A DNA stretch of 64,000 nucleotides from Halovulum marinum (GTDB lineage Bacteria; Pseudomonadota; Alphaproteobacteria; Rhodobacterales; Rhodobacteraceae): assembly GCF_009697225.1 (NCBI RefSeq), contig NZ_WIND01000011.1:60218-124217 (forward strand). Direction: 5' to 3'. Shown here piece after piece: positions 1 through 9,125 of the stretch. Numbering within the stretch: the first letter of the stretch is position 1; each line of letters starts with the position of its first letter. The notes below the pieces were generated by a model, which was given only the letters and a program-made list of their open reading frames with translations, did not search any database and was not told the origin of the DNA. The translations under genes and the position numbers were made by a program.

Positions 1-44
1 GCCTGCGGCCGGCTGTCCAGGCGGTCACGCAGTTCCAGAACGAG

Positions 45-1910
45 ATGACCCGCAGCCAGAAGGCGATCGTGCTGCTGTCGCTCGACGGTCTGGCGATGCT
101 GCTGGCGCTGCTGGTGGCGCTGCAGCTGCGGCTGGGCGATCCGTGGCCGGACCAGTACTTCGCGCAAGGCTACGGGTTGTTCGCGCTGGTTCCCGCTTTC
201 GGCATGCTGATCAGCTGGATGATGGGCGTGCCGCGCATCGTGCTGCGCAGCTTCGAGCAGCGCGCGCTGTTCCGGCTGGTCGAGTTCGCCTTCATCATGT
301 CGCTGGTGACGGCGGCGCTGAACACCGGGCTGCAGTTCGGCCTGCCGCGTTCGATCCCCGGCATCTGGGCGGCGGTGTTCCTGGCCTTCGCGCTGTTCAG
401 CCGGCTGGTGCTGCTGGGTCTGGTCGAGCGGCTGAACATGCTGGGCAGCGCGCGCAAGAACGTGCTGATCTACGGCGCGGGCGGCACCGGGCAGCAGCTG
501 GCGGCGGCGCTGCGCGGCTCGGCCGAGCACAACCCGGTGGGCTTTCTGGACGACAACCTGGCCCTGCGCCGGACCGAGGTGTCGGGGCTGCGGGTGTACC
601 CGCCGTCCAGTCTCGGGCAGCTGGTGGCGCGCTACAACATCGCGCAGGTGATCCTGGCGATGCCCTCGGTGCGGCCGGTGGACCGGCGCGAGAAGCTGCG
701 GATGCTGTCGAACCTGGGGCTCGAGGTGCTGACGCTGCCGTCGTTCAACGAACTGCTGGATGGCCGCCACCTGGCCGAGCAGATCCGGCCGGTGTCGCCC
801 GACGAGCTGCTGGGCCGCGCCGCGGTCAACCTGCGCGGCCCCGAGGTCACCGGCGCCTATGCCGGGCGCACGGTGATGATCTCGGGCGCCGGCGGCTCGA
901 TCGGCTCCGAGCTGACCCGCCAGCTGCTGGTGGCGCAGCCCGCCCGCGTGGTGCTGTACGAGCAGAACGAGTTCGGCCTCTACGAGATCGAGAAGGAACT
1001 GCGCGCCGCCGGCCACCGGACCGAGATCGTCCCGGTGCTCGGCTCGGTCACCGATCCGCTGCGGGTCGCGCGCACGCTGGGCCAGCACGGCGTCGAGATC
1101 ATCCTGCACGCGGCGGCCTACAAGCATGTGCCGATGGTCGAGGCGAACCCGCTGGAAGGGGCGCGCAACAACATCCTCGGCACCGCGACGGTGGCCGATG
1201 CGGCGCGCGCCGCCGGTGTGCAGCGGTTCATCCTGGTGTCGACCGACAAGGCGGTGCGGCCGACCAACGTGATGGGCGCGACCAAGCGCATGGCCGAACT
1301 GGTGATCCAGGACCGGCAGACCCGCGGCGACGGCGGCACGATCTTCGCCATGGTGCGGTTCGGCAACGTGCTGGGCTCGTCCGGCTCGGTGATCCCGCTG
1401 TTCCGCGAGCAGATCCAGGCCGGCGGGCCGGTGACGCTGACCCATCCGGACGTCACCCGCTATTTCATGACCATCCCCGAGGCGTCGCAGCTGGTGCTGC
1501 TGGCCGGGGCGTTCGCCACCGGCGGCGACGTGTTCCTGCTGGACATGGGGCAGCCGATCCGCATCGCCGACCTGGCGCGCAGCCTGATCGAGCTGTCGGG
1601 GCTGACGGTGCGCGACGCCGACAATCCCGGCGGCGACATCGAGATCCGCATCACCGGCCTGCGCCCTGGCGAAAAGCTGTACGAGGAAATGCTGATCGGC
1701 GGCGCGACGATCTCGACGCCGCACCCGAAGATCAGGCGCGCCGCCGAGGGCCGGCTGAGCCCCGAGGCGCTGGACGCGGCGCTGGACGGTATCGCCGCGG
1801 CGGTGCGCGACGGCGATGCCGGGCGGATGCTGCAGGTGCTCCGGCACGCGGTGCCCGACTACCGGCCGCCGCTCACCCTGGACGGCGGCATTGCGCTGCC
1901 GGCCGGCTGA
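45..1910 (+). CDS. Membrane nucleotide-sugar dehydratase/epimerase, CapD/FlaA1/PglF type
   Basis: The 621-aa protein has four hydrophobic N-terminal segments (about residues 8-140), a first Rossmann domain starting with a GAGGTG loop near residue 145, and a second, larger SDR domain whose GAGGSIGS nucleotide loop is near residue 285. This is the layout of full-length membrane-bound UDP-sugar 4,6-dehydratases that start O-antigen, capsule or glycoprotein sugar synthesis. The usual SDR YxxxK is replaced by MxxxK (MGATK near residue 412), as known for the C6-dehydratase (PglF/FlaA1) branch. An RPGEK motif lies near the C-terminus. No other glycan gene is in the window, so the product sugar cannot be told. 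The ATG at 45 gives a normal length; upstream sequence is cut by the window. Confidence 0.88.
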   Translation: MTRSQKAIVLLSLDGLAMLLALLVALQLRLGDPWPDQYFAQGYGLFALVPAFGMLISWMMGVPRIVLRSFEQRALFRLVEFAFIMSLVTAALNTGLQFGLPRSIPGIWAAVFLAFALFSRLVLLGLVERLNMLGSARKNVLIYGAGGTGQQLAAALRGSAEHNPVGFLDDNLALRRTEVSGLRVYPPSSLGQLVARYNIAQVILAMPSVRPVDRREKLRMLSNLGLEVLTLPSFNELLDGRHLAEQIRPVSPDELLGRAAVNLRGPEVTGAYAGRTVMISGAGGSIGSELTRQLLVAQPARVVLYEQNEFGLYEIEKELRAAGHRTEIVPVLGSVTDPLRVARTLGQHGVEIILHAAAYKHVPMVEANPLEGARNNILGTATVADAARAAGVQRFILVSTDKAVRPTNVMGATKRMAELVIQDRQTRGDGGTIFAMVRFGNVLGSSGSVIPLFREQIQAGGPVTLTHPDVTRYFMTIPEASQLVLLAGAFATGGDVFLLDMGQPIRIADLARSLIELSGLTVRDADNPGGDIEIRITGLRPGEKLYEEMLIGGATISTPHPKIRRAAEGRLSPEALDAALDGIAAAVRDGDAGRMLQVLRHAVPDYRPPLTLDGGIALPAG

Positions 1911-1925
1911 GCCCGCGCGCCGCGG

Positions 1926-2252
1926 TCAGCCGACCGGCTCGCCCAGCACCTCGATCGCGACCACCCGGCGCACGAACGGCGCCATGCCCTTCGGCCCCGA
2001 GGTGCGGTCCTTCAGGTGAATCGGGATGTCCGGCCGCCGTGCGGCGATGATCCCGATCAGGTCGCCGCGGATCTTGTCGTCGAGCCCGGCGCCGATCACG
2101 ACGCAGCGGATGTTCGGCTCGGCATCGAGCTGCCGCGCCACCTCGTCGCGGTCATGGGCGCCGAGCCACTGGATCGGCAGGTCTTCCAGCTGCCGGGCGA
2201 CGTTCTGGATGACGTCCGGCAAGCGTCCGACCAACAGCACAACTGGTTTCAT
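1926..2252 (-). CDS. Small receiver-like protein (degenerate response regulator)
   Basis: This 108-aa protein begins with a MKPVVLLVG strand and has the alternating beta/alpha pattern of a CheY-like receiver domain. The expected phosphoacceptor Asp position falls in the stretch VVIGAGLDD, where no Asp sits at the end of the central strand, so phosphorylation as in a normal receiver is doubtful. A Lys-Asp pair follows late in the domain (HLKDRTSG). The start at 2252 is chosen because CGGAGGA lies just upstream; a longer in-frame reading has no ribosome site. It converges on the gene to its left, with 15 bp between stop codons. The function is unknown; a stand-alone pseudo-receiver is my inference. 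Confidence 0.7.
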   Translation of the reverse strand: MKPVVLLVGRLPDVIQNVARQLEDLPIQWLGAHDRDEVARQLDAEPNIRCVVIGAGLDDKIRGDLIGIIAARRPDIPIHLKDRTSGPKGMAPFVRRVVAIEVLGEPVG

Positions 2253-2490
2253 CGCGTCCTCCGGTTTGCCGGGACCGGCGGACGGTCCCGGGACGGCCAT
2301 CATATCACAGCCAGGGGGCGTCGCGATGCCGGTCTGCGGGGAAGGGATGCGCGGCATGACCGCTGCCTGCATGGCCGCGGGCCGTCGCCGGTGCGCCCGC
2401 CGGCGCCTGGATCGGGCGCCGCAGGCCACAGGGCGCGGGGGCGGGGGCGGACGCGGGGGTCGGCGCGGGGCAGTCGCGGGGCAGTCGCCC

Positions 2491-2522
2491 AAAAAAGAAA
2501 GAGCGGGCGCAAGGCCCGCTCT
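2491..2522 (-). terminator. Rho-independent terminator of the porin gene
   Basis: Read on the minus strand, a perfect 8-bp GC-rich stem (GAGCGGGC / GCCCGCTC, 2501-2508 with 2514-2521) with a 5-nt loop is followed by a T-rich tract (complement of 2491-2499). It starts 25 bp after the porin stop codon. Confidence 0.88.
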
Positions 2523-2547
2523 TCCAATCAGAAGGTTCCGCGTTCGA

Positions 2548-3513
2548 TCAGAACGAGAAGCCCAGACCGAAGCCGGCCCGCGTGGTCTCGACGCCACCGG
2601 AGTCAACCCACGAAGCGGCCGAAACGATCTCGGCGCCACCGCCCAGGTCGTAGGTCACATAGCCCTGGACCACGTCGCGATCCATGCCGAAGTCCGAGAA
2701 CTCGTAACCGAGGGCGAATTCCCAGGGGCCGGTGTTGTAGGCGCCCGAGATGCCATAGCTTTCGCCATCGGTGGCCGAAGCCGAGGCCGAGTCGGTGTCG
2801 AACACTTCGACGACGCCGATGACTTCGAAGCTGCCGAAGCCGACGGTGGCCGAGCCACCGTAGACGTAGGCTTCTTCACCCATCAGCTCGGTGTACTGGA
2901 TACCGGCGCCCAGGTCGAGGGTCGCGGCGCCGAAGTCGCCGCCGTAGGCGATACCCAGGCCGTAGACGTTGTCGGTCAGGTCGCCGTTGCTGCTGCCACC
3001 GGCTTCGTCGTTGAGCGGCATCTGGTCTTCCAGACCCAGCGAGGCCGACAGCACGACCGGACCGAACGCGTAGTCGTAGCGCAGGATCTCGGGGGCCAGG
3101 CCGTCGAAGCCCGTGGTGCCCGAAGCTACGTCGGCCTCGTCCGACAGGCCGCCGGCGTGGATGTTGCTCAGCGCACGGTCGTAGGCGCCGTCGATGTCAC
3201 CCATCGACAGGGTGCCGAACGCGCCCGACACGAACACCGAGTTCTCGAAGTCCAGGTTGTCGCCGTCGCCGACTTCGTCCAGGTCGATGGTCGCACCGAA
3301 GGTCAGACCGTTGTCCGTGGCACCCGAGAGGGTGAAGGTGACGTCGATGTCGTTGTGGAAGACAGCGGTTTCGCTGTCACCCGCAGGATCGTCGATGTTT
3401 TCGTAGGTGATACCCATCTCGGCCGAACCAGACAGGCTCACACCGGCATCCTGGGCAAACGCAACACCCGCGAAGCCGACCAGGGCGGTGGTTGCGAAGA
3501 GAACGTTTTTCAT
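2548..3513 (-). CDS. Outer-membrane porin (Rhodobacter/alphaproteobacterial type)
   Basis: The 321-aa precursor starts MKNVLFATTALVGFAGVAFA, a clear signal peptide cut after AFA-Q. The mature part is acidic, glycine-rich and made of short amphipathic alternating stretches, and it ends in GLGFSF with a C-terminal Phe, the outer-membrane insertion signal of beta-barrel proteins. This fits the family of general diffusion porins abundant in Rhodobacterales. The start at 3513 is preferred over an upstream in-frame ATG because it opens the signal peptide. Codon use is even and GC somewhat lower than in the neighbours, as expected for a highly expressed gene. It has its own terminator and a divergent, A/T-richer promoter region of about 260 bp shared with the lipoprotein gene. 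Confidence 0.9.
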   Translation of the reverse strand: MKNVLFATTALVGFAGVAFAQDAGVSLSGSAEMGITYENIDDPAGDSETAVFHNDIDVTFTLSGATDNGLTFGATIDLDEVGDGDNLDFENSVFVSGAFGTLSMGDIDGAYDRALSNIHAGGLSDEADVASGTTGFDGLAPEILRYDYAFGPVVLSASLGLEDQMPLNDEAGGSSNGDLTDNVYGLGIAYGGDFGAATLDLGAGIQYTELMGEEAYVYGGSATVGFGSFEVIGVVEVFDTDSASASATDGESYGISGAYNTGPWEFALGYEFSDFGMDRDVVQGYVTYDLGGGAEIVSAASWVDSGGVETTRAGFGLGFSF

Positions 3514-3774
3514 CGTTTTCCCTCTATTGTGCAGTGTTTCAAGGTGCACCCCTATCCAGGTCCACCCGGACGAGTACGAAAGCTAAATGACCAGATCGAC
3601 CGCGACGGTCAAGCATATGGCCGGGAAGCGGAATTGATGTGGCAAGCATTGATGCAGCAATGCCACATATCGCGAAACGGCAGGTTCGGCGGGCGGATAC
3701 GGAAATCTCTTGTTCCCGAAGGCGGCAGATTATAGACCTTGCCGCACTGCGAGCGAAGAGACCGAAAGGACACC

Positions 3775-4272
3775 ATGCGTGCCTGCTGCCACAGACCGTT
3801 GATACTCGGCGTCCTGCTGACGGCGCTGGCGGCGTGCTCTTCGGAGAACGAGGCCGAACGCACCGCCGCGACCGAACTGCAGCGCCAGCAGGTCGATGCG
3901 GTGCAGCGCCCGTCCGGCGGCACGATCTGGGATCTGTTCAACCGCCCCGACGAGAACGTCGACTTCGCGGTGAACAAGTATCTGTGGACCGCCGCGCTGG
4001 ACGTGCTGTCGTTCCTGCCGCTGGAAGGCGCGGACCCGTTCTCGGGCATCATCACCACCGGCTGGGGCGGCGTCGCGGGCGCCAGCGTGCCCTACCGGGC
4101 CACGGTCTACGTGACCTCGCCGGCGCTCGAGGCGCGGTCGCTGCGGGTGGCGGTGTTCCGGCAGTCCGGCGGGCGCGCGGTGGCGGTCAGCGACGCGGTG
4201 GCCGAGCAGATCGAGGACGCGATCCTGACCCGCGCGCGACAGCTGCGCGTCGGCGTGGACAATCGCCGCTAG
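3775..4272 (+). CDS. DUF3576-family lipoprotein
   Basis: The 165-aa protein begins with a lipoprotein signal (LTALAACSS; the Cys of LAAC is the lipidation site). The mature part contains an NKYLWTAALDVLSFLPL stretch followed by a Gly-rich strand region, typical of the DUF3576 family of alphaproteobacterial lipoproteins. The ATG at 3775 has GAAAGGA six bases upstream and is favoured over an in-frame ATG 36 bp earlier. The gene lies directly upstream of leuS, an arrangement I recall as common in Rhodobacterales. The molecular role is unknown; the location is probably the inner leaflet of the outer membrane. Confidence 0.8.
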   Translation: MRACCHRPLILGVLLTALAACSSENEAERTAATELQRQQVDAVQRPSGGTIWDLFNRPDENVDFAVNKYLWTAALDVLSFLPLEGADPFSGIITTGWGGVAGASVPYRATVYVTSPALEARSLRVAVFRQSGGRAVAVSDAVAEQIEDAILTRARQLRVGVDNRR

Positions 4273-4348
4273 AACCCGCCGCAGCACCGCTTTATAGACT
4301 GGAGCCGGACCGCCGGGCGCGCGCGTCCGGCGGCGAAGGGGTGCAGCG

Positions 4349-6937
4349 ATGACACGATACAACGCCCAGGCGGTCGAGCCGAAGTGGCAGCGGACCTGGG
4401 ACGCGCAGCAGGTTTTCCGCGCCAGGCGCGACCAGGACAAGCCCAAGTACTACGTGCTCGAGATGTTCCCCTATCCCTCGGGGCGCATCCACATGGGGCA
4501 TGTGCGCAACTACACGATGGGCGACATGATCGCCCGCTACAAGATGGCGCGCGGCTTCTCGGTGCTGCACCCGATGGGCTGGGACGCGTTCGGCATGCCG
4601 GCCGAGAACGCCGCGATGGAGCGCAACATCCACCCCGGCGACTGGACCTACCGCAACATCGACGACATGCGCGCGCAGATGAAGCCGCTGGGCTTCGCCA
4701 TCGACTGGAGCCGCGAATTCGCCACCTGCGATCCCGAATACTATGGCCAGCAACAGGCGCTGTTCCTCGACTTCCTCGAGGCCGGGCTGATCACCCGCAA
4801 GAACGCCGTGGTCAACTGGGACCCGGTCGACATGACCGTGCTGGCCAACGAGCAGGTCGAGAACGGCCGCGGCTGGCGCTCGGGCGCGCTGGTCGAGCGG
4901 CGCGAGCTGACGCAGTGGTTCTTCAGGATCTCGGATTTTTCCGAGGAACTGCTGGAGGCGATCGACACGCTGACCGACTGGCCCGAGAAGGTGCGGCTGA
5001 TGCAGGCCAACTGGATCGGCCGCTCGCGCGGGCTGCAGACCGCCTTCAGGCTGGACAATGCCCCCGAAGGCTTCGATGCGCTGGAGGTCTATACCACGCG
5101 CCCGGACACCCTGATGGGCGCCAGCTTCGTCGGCATCTCGCCCGATCACCCGCTGGCCAGGGCGCTGGAAACCAACCCGGAAATCAAGGCGTTCAACGAG
5201 GAATGCCGCCGCATCGGCACCTCGGAAGAGGCGCTGGAAAAGGCCGAGAAGCGCGGCCTCGACACCGGTCTGACCGTCAGCCACCCGATGGACCCGGACT
5301 GGCACCTGCCGGTCTATGTCGCGAACTTCATCCTGATGGACTACGGCACCGGCGCGATCTTCGGCTGCCCGGCGCATGACCAGCGCGACCTGGACTTCGC
5401 CCGCAAGTACGGCCTGCCGGTGCGCGACGTGTTCCACGCCCGCGGCTCGGACGAGGACGTGTCCGACACCGCCTTCGTGCCGCCCAAGACCGAACCCGTG
5501 ACCTATGTCCGCGGCTTCGCCGGCGAGGCCGAGACGACCGGCGAGCAGGCCATCGACGCCGCCATCGACTTCTGCGAAGCCAGGGGCATCGGCCGGGGTG
5601 TCACCAAGTACCGCCTGCGCGACTGGGGCATCAGCCGCCAGCGCTACTGGGGCTGCCCGATCCCGGTGGTGCACTGCGACGACTGCGGCACCGTGCCCGA
5701 GAAGAAGGAAAACCTGCCGGTCGAGCTGCCCAGGGACGTCTCGTTCGACCGTCCCGGCAATCCGCTGGACCGGCATCCGACCTGGCGCGACGTGCCCTGC
5801 CCGAACTGCGGCAAGCCGGCGAAGCGCGAGACCGACACGATGGATACGTTCGTGGACAGCTCGTGGTATTTCGCGCGCTTCACCTCGCCGCGCGCCGAAA
5901 CCCCGACCGACGCGGACGACGTCGCCTACTGGATGAACGTCGACCAGTACATCGGCGGCGTCGAGCACGCCATCCTGCACCTGCTCTACAGCCGCTTCTT
6001 CGCCCGCGCGATGCACAGGACCGGCCATCTGCCCGCCTCGGCGATCGAGCCGTTCAACGCGCTGTTCACCCAAGGCATGGTCACGCACGAGACCTACTCC
6101 ACCCCCGGCCCCAGCGGCTCGCGCATCTGGCACACCCCGGACGAGATCGCCCGGACCGAACACGGCGCGACGCTGCCGGACGGCACCGCGGTCGAGGTCG
6201 GCCCGACGATCAAGATGTCCAAGTCCAAGAAGAACGTCGTCGACCCGCAGGACATCGTGGAACAGTACGGCGCAGACACCGCCCGCTGGTTCGTCATGTC
6301 CGACAGCCCGCCGGACCGCGACGTGGAATGGACCGCCGCGGGCGCCGAGGCGGCGTGGAAACACCTGCAGCGCGTCTGGCGCCTGACATCGGATGTGGCC
6401 GAGACGCCCGCCGACAGCACCCCGCTCGGCAACACCCCGCCCGGCGACGCCGCGCGGGAGCTGCGCCGCACCACGCACCGCATCATCCGCGACGTGACCG
6501 AGGACATCGAGGGCTTCGCCTTCAACAAGGCCGTCGCCCGGCTGTACGAATTCACCGCCGCGATCGCCCGGTGCAAGCCGGACCAGCCCGGCGCCGCCGC
6601 CGTGCGGCGCGAGGCGGTCGAGGTCATGGCCCGACTGATGATGCCGATGACCCCGCACCTGGCCGAGGAGATGTGGGCCGCGCTGGGGATGGAGGGTCTG
6701 GTCAGCCAGGCGGCGTGGCCGCAGGCCGATCCGGACCTGCTGACCGTCGACAGCGTCACCCTGCCGATCCAGATCAACGGCAAGCGGCGGGCCGAGATCT
6801 CGGTTCCCGCCGACGCCGACAAGGCCGCGATCGAGCACCTGGTGATGGGCGACGAGAAAGTGCAGCGCTATCTCGAGGGGCAGACGCCGCGCAAGCTGAT
6901 CGTGGTGCCGGGCCGCATCGTCAATGTGGTCGTGTAG
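4349..6937 (+). CDS. leuS: Leucine--tRNA ligase
   Basis: The 862-aa class I aminoacyl-tRNA synthetase has the HMGH signature at residues 48-51 and KMSKSKKN near residue 622. Between them are a CP1 editing domain, including TTRPDT near residue 250, and a Zn-like insertion with two CxxC pairs near residues 450 and 490. The C-terminal part has the anticodon-binding helical domain and ends in a [10 protein letters not shown] strand. Length and domain order match bacterial LeuRS. It overlaps lptE by 14 bp and is followed by holA, the conserved leuS-lptE-holA order that links translation, LPS export and replication genes by transcription only. Confidence 0.97.
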   Translation: MTRYNAQAVEPKWQRTWDAQQVFRARRDQDKPKYYVLEMFPYPSGRIHMGHVRNYTMGDMIARYKMARGFSVLHPMGWDAFGMPAENAAMERNIHPGDWTYRNIDDMRAQMKPLGFAIDWSREFATCDPEYYGQQQALFLDFLEAGLITRKNAVVNWDPVDMTVLANEQVENGRGWRSGALVERRELTQWFFRISDFSEELLEAIDTLTDWPEKVRLMQANWIGRSRGLQTAFRLDNAPEGFDALEVYTTRPDTLMGASFVGISPDHPLARALETNPEIKAFNEECRRIGTSEEALEKAEKRGLDTGLTVSHPMDPDWHLPVYVANFILMDYGTGAIFGCPAHDQRDLDFARKYGLPVRDVFHARGSDEDVSDTAFVPPKTEPVTYVRGFAGEAETTGEQAIDAAIDFCEARGIGRGVTKYRLRDWGISRQRYWGCPIPVVHCDDCGTVPEKKENLPVELPRDVSFDRPGNPLDRHPTWRDVPCPNCGKPAKRETDTMDTFVDSSWYFARFTSPRAETPTDADDVAYWMNVDQYIGGVEHAILHLLYSRFFARAMHRTGHLPASAIEPFNALFTQGMVTHETYSTPGPSGSRIWHTPDEIARTEHGATLPDGTAVEVGPTIKMSKSKKNVVDPQDIVEQYGADTARWFVMSDSPPDRDVEWTAAGAEAAWKHLQRVWRLTSDVAETPADSTPLGNTPPGDAARELRRTTHRIIRDVTEDIEGFAFNKAVARLYEFTAAIARCKPDQPGAAAVRREAVEVMARLMMPMTPHLAEEMWAALGMEGLVSQAAWPQADPDLLTVDSVTLPIQINGKRRAEISVPADADKAAIEHLVMGDEKVQRYLEGQTPRKLIVVPGRIVNVVV

Positions 6938-7421
6938 CCGCCGCCGCCTGCTGAGCCTGGCCGCCGCCCTGCCGGCGGTCTCGGCCTGCGGCTTCGCGCC
7001 GATCTACGGCGAGGGCGCGCCGGCGCGCCGGCTGCAGGGCGCCTTCGACATGCAGCTGGTGCCGAACCCGTTCGGCTTCGCGCTGAACGAGCGGCTGCTG
7101 CAGCGCCTCGGCGCGGCCAGCGCGCCGCGCTACCGGCTTGCGGTGACCAGCCAGATCACCGTGTCCGAGCGCGCGATCCGCGAGGACAATACCATCTCGC
7201 GCTTCAGCCTCGACGCCACCGCGGACTACGTGGTGACGCCGCTGGGCGGCGGGCCGGCCGCGACCAGCGGCCAGGTCCGCTCGATCACCGCCTATTCGGC
7301 CATCGGCTCGCCGCTGGCCACCCGCGCCGCCGAGGCCGACGCCCGCCGCCGGCTGGCGGTGACCCTGGCCGACCAGATCGTCACCCGGCTGGCCGCCACC
7401 GCGGGAAACTGGGACCGATGA
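6924..7421 (+). CDS. lptE: LPS-assembly lipoprotein LptE
   Basis: The 165-aa precursor starts inside the 3' end of leuS. It has a lipoprotein signal (LPAVSACGF; lipidated Cys near residue 22) followed by GFAPIYG, the hallmark start of mature LptE in alphaproteobacteria. LptE plugs the LptD barrel that inserts LPS in the outer leaflet. The body has a mixed alpha/beta pattern with NERLLQRL and a central strand repeat. The start could also be the GTG two codons later. The stop overlaps the start of holA by 4 bp, so translation is probably coupled. Confidence 0.9.
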   Translation: MWSCSRRRLLSLAAALPAVSACGFAPIYGEGAPARRLQGAFDMQLVPNPFGFALNERLLQRLGAASAPRYRLAVTSQITVSERAIREDNTISRFSLDATADYVVTPLGGGPAATSGQVRSITAYSAIGSPLATRAAEADARRRLAVTLADQIVTRLAATAGNWDR

Positions 7422-8440
7422 AACTGTCGCCCCGCGACGCGACGCGATTCATCGCCAGACCGGACCCCGGCCGCGCCGGGATCCTGTTCTACGGGCCCGA
7501 CGCCATGCGCATCGCGCTCAAGCGCGAAGACCTGGTCGCCGCCCTCGTCGGCCCCAGGGCCGCCGAGGAAATGCGCCTGACCCGGCTGCCCGGCGGCGAT
7601 CTGCGCCGCGACCCGGCGGCGCTGGCCGACGCGGTGAAGGCGCGCGGCTTCTTCCCCGGCCAGCGCGCGGTGCTGGTCGACGACGCCACCGACGCCGCCG
7701 CGCCCGCGGTCGCCGCCGCGCTTGACGACTGGGCCGAGGGCGACGCCTTCGTCGTCGTCACCGCCGGGCAGCTGAAGCCCTCGTCGGCGCTGCGCAAGTA
7801 CTTCGAGACCTCGCGCACCGCGCTGGCCGCGCCGGTCTACACCGACCCGCCGGGCCGTAACGAGATCGAGGCGACGCTACAAAAGGCGGGGCTGAGCGCG
7901 GTCTCGCCCGAGGCGATGCGCGACCTGACCGACCTGGCGAACGCGCTCGACCCCGGCGATTTCCGCCAGACGGTCGAGAAGCTGGCGCTCTACATGCACG
8001 GCAGCGGGCAGGACGCCACCCCGGCGGACGTCGCCGCGATCGCCCCGGCCACCACCGATACCGCGGTCGACGCGGTGGTGGGCCAGTGCGCCGACGGCGC
8101 GGTGCCGGCGCTGGCGCAGTCGATGCCGCGCCTGGCCGGGCAGTCGATCCAGCCGGTCGCGGTGTGCATCGCCCTGCAGCGCCACTTCCGCCAGCTGCAC
8201 GCCGCCGCAGCACACCCGCAGGGGCCGGAACAGGGGCTGACCCGGATGCGCCCGCCGGTGTTCGGTCCGCGCCGCGAGCAGATGCTGCGCCAGGTCCGCG
8301 CCTGGGACCGCCAGAAGCTGGAGGAGATGCTGGCGCAGATCATGGACACCGACCTGGCGCTGCGCTCGGCCCGGCCGGTGCCGCACTGGGCGCTGGTCGA
8401 ACGCCTGATGATGCGCATCGCCATGAACCGCCCGAAGTAG
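7418..8440 (+). CDS. holA: DNA polymerase III subunit delta
   Basis: The 340-aa protein carries the N-terminal FYGPDAMRIALKRE region of HolA and the following AAA+-like lid and collar domains. The collar holds the NPxK-like helix ending in LALYM and a C-terminal LARSARPVPHWALVERLMMR helix pattern. HolA is the clamp-loader wrench that opens the beta sliding clamp. It overlaps lptE by 4 bp, a conserved arrangement. Length matches the family. Confidence 0.93.
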   Translation: MKLSPRDATRFIARPDPGRAGILFYGPDAMRIALKREDLVAALVGPRAAEEMRLTRLPGGDLRRDPAALADAVKARGFFPGQRAVLVDDATDAAAPAVAAALDDWAEGDAFVVVTAGQLKPSSALRKYFETSRTALAAPVYTDPPGRNEIEATLQKAGLSAVSPEAMRDLTDLANALDPGDFRQTVEKLALYMHGSGQDATPADVAAIAPATTDTAVDAVVGQCADGAVPALAQSMPRLAGQSIQPVAVCIALQRHFRQLHAAAAHPQGPEQGLTRMRPPVFGPRREQMLRQVRAWDRQKLEEMLAQIMDTDLALRSARPVPHWALVERLMMRIAMNRPK

Positions 8441-8453
8441 CCGGAGTCCCCCA

Positions 8454-9056
8454 ATGTATACCGTCATCGGCCACCCCCGTTCCCGCACCCTGCGCGTGCT
8501 TTACGCTCTCGAGGAAATGGGTCTCGACTACACGCTCGACCCGCAGATGCCGCGCTCCGATCGGGTGATGGCGCTCAACCCCTCGGGGAAGATCCCCGTG
8601 CTGATGACCGACGAGGGGCCGATTACCGACTCCGTCGCGATAATGACCTACCTCGCCGACAGGCACGGCCAGCTGACGCACAAGCCGGGCACCTACGCGC
8701 GCGCCCGTCAGGACGCCATGACCCAGTTCCTGGTGGCCGAAATCGACGCCGCGCTCTGGACCTACGCCAAGCACAGCTTCGCGCTGCCCGAGGATCTGCG
8801 CGTTCCCGAGGTGAAGCCGACAGCGCAGAAGGAATTCGCCCGCGCCATCGGCCTCGTCGAGCAGATGAAAGGCGAGCAGCCCTTCCTTGCCGGTGAACGG
8901 ATCACCCTGCCCGACCTGATCCTCTGCCAGTGTTCCGGCTGGGCGCTGCGCGCCGGTTTCGACGTTCCGGATGGCGCGTTCGGCGACTGGCTCAAGGGGT
9001 TGGCCCGCCGCCCCGCCATGCAACGTGCCCTGAAGCAGATCGAGGCACTCGGCTAG
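8454..9056 (+). CDS. Glutathione S-transferase family protein
   Basis: The 200-aa protein has an N-terminal thioredoxin-like GST domain (MYTVIGHPRSRTLRVLYALEE) with the conserved NPSGKIPVL cis-Pro segment near residue 43 and the TDSVAIMTYLAD glutathione-binding turn near residue 60. The all-helical C-terminal domain contains FLAGERITLPDLIL, the usual N-capping/Asp motif. The substrate cannot be told. Its codons are somewhat less GC-biased than the flanking holA and mutS. A CGGAGTCCCCCA segment precedes the ATG, with GGAG about nine bases upstream. Confidence 0.9.
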   Translation: MYTVIGHPRSRTLRVLYALEEMGLDYTLDPQMPRSDRVMALNPSGKIPVLMTDEGPITDSVAIMTYLADRHGQLTHKPGTYARARQDAMTQFLVAEIDAALWTYAKHSFALPEDLRVPEVKPTAQKEFARAIGLVEQMKGEQPFLAGERITLPDLILCQCSGWALRAGFDVPDGAFGDWLKGLARRPAMQRALKQIEALG

Positions 9057-9125
9057 ACCGGCACCCCCTTCTATCCGCTGCCCGGCGGCGATAAGGTGCG
9101 CGCCGGGCAGCAGGCGGGGACAGGC

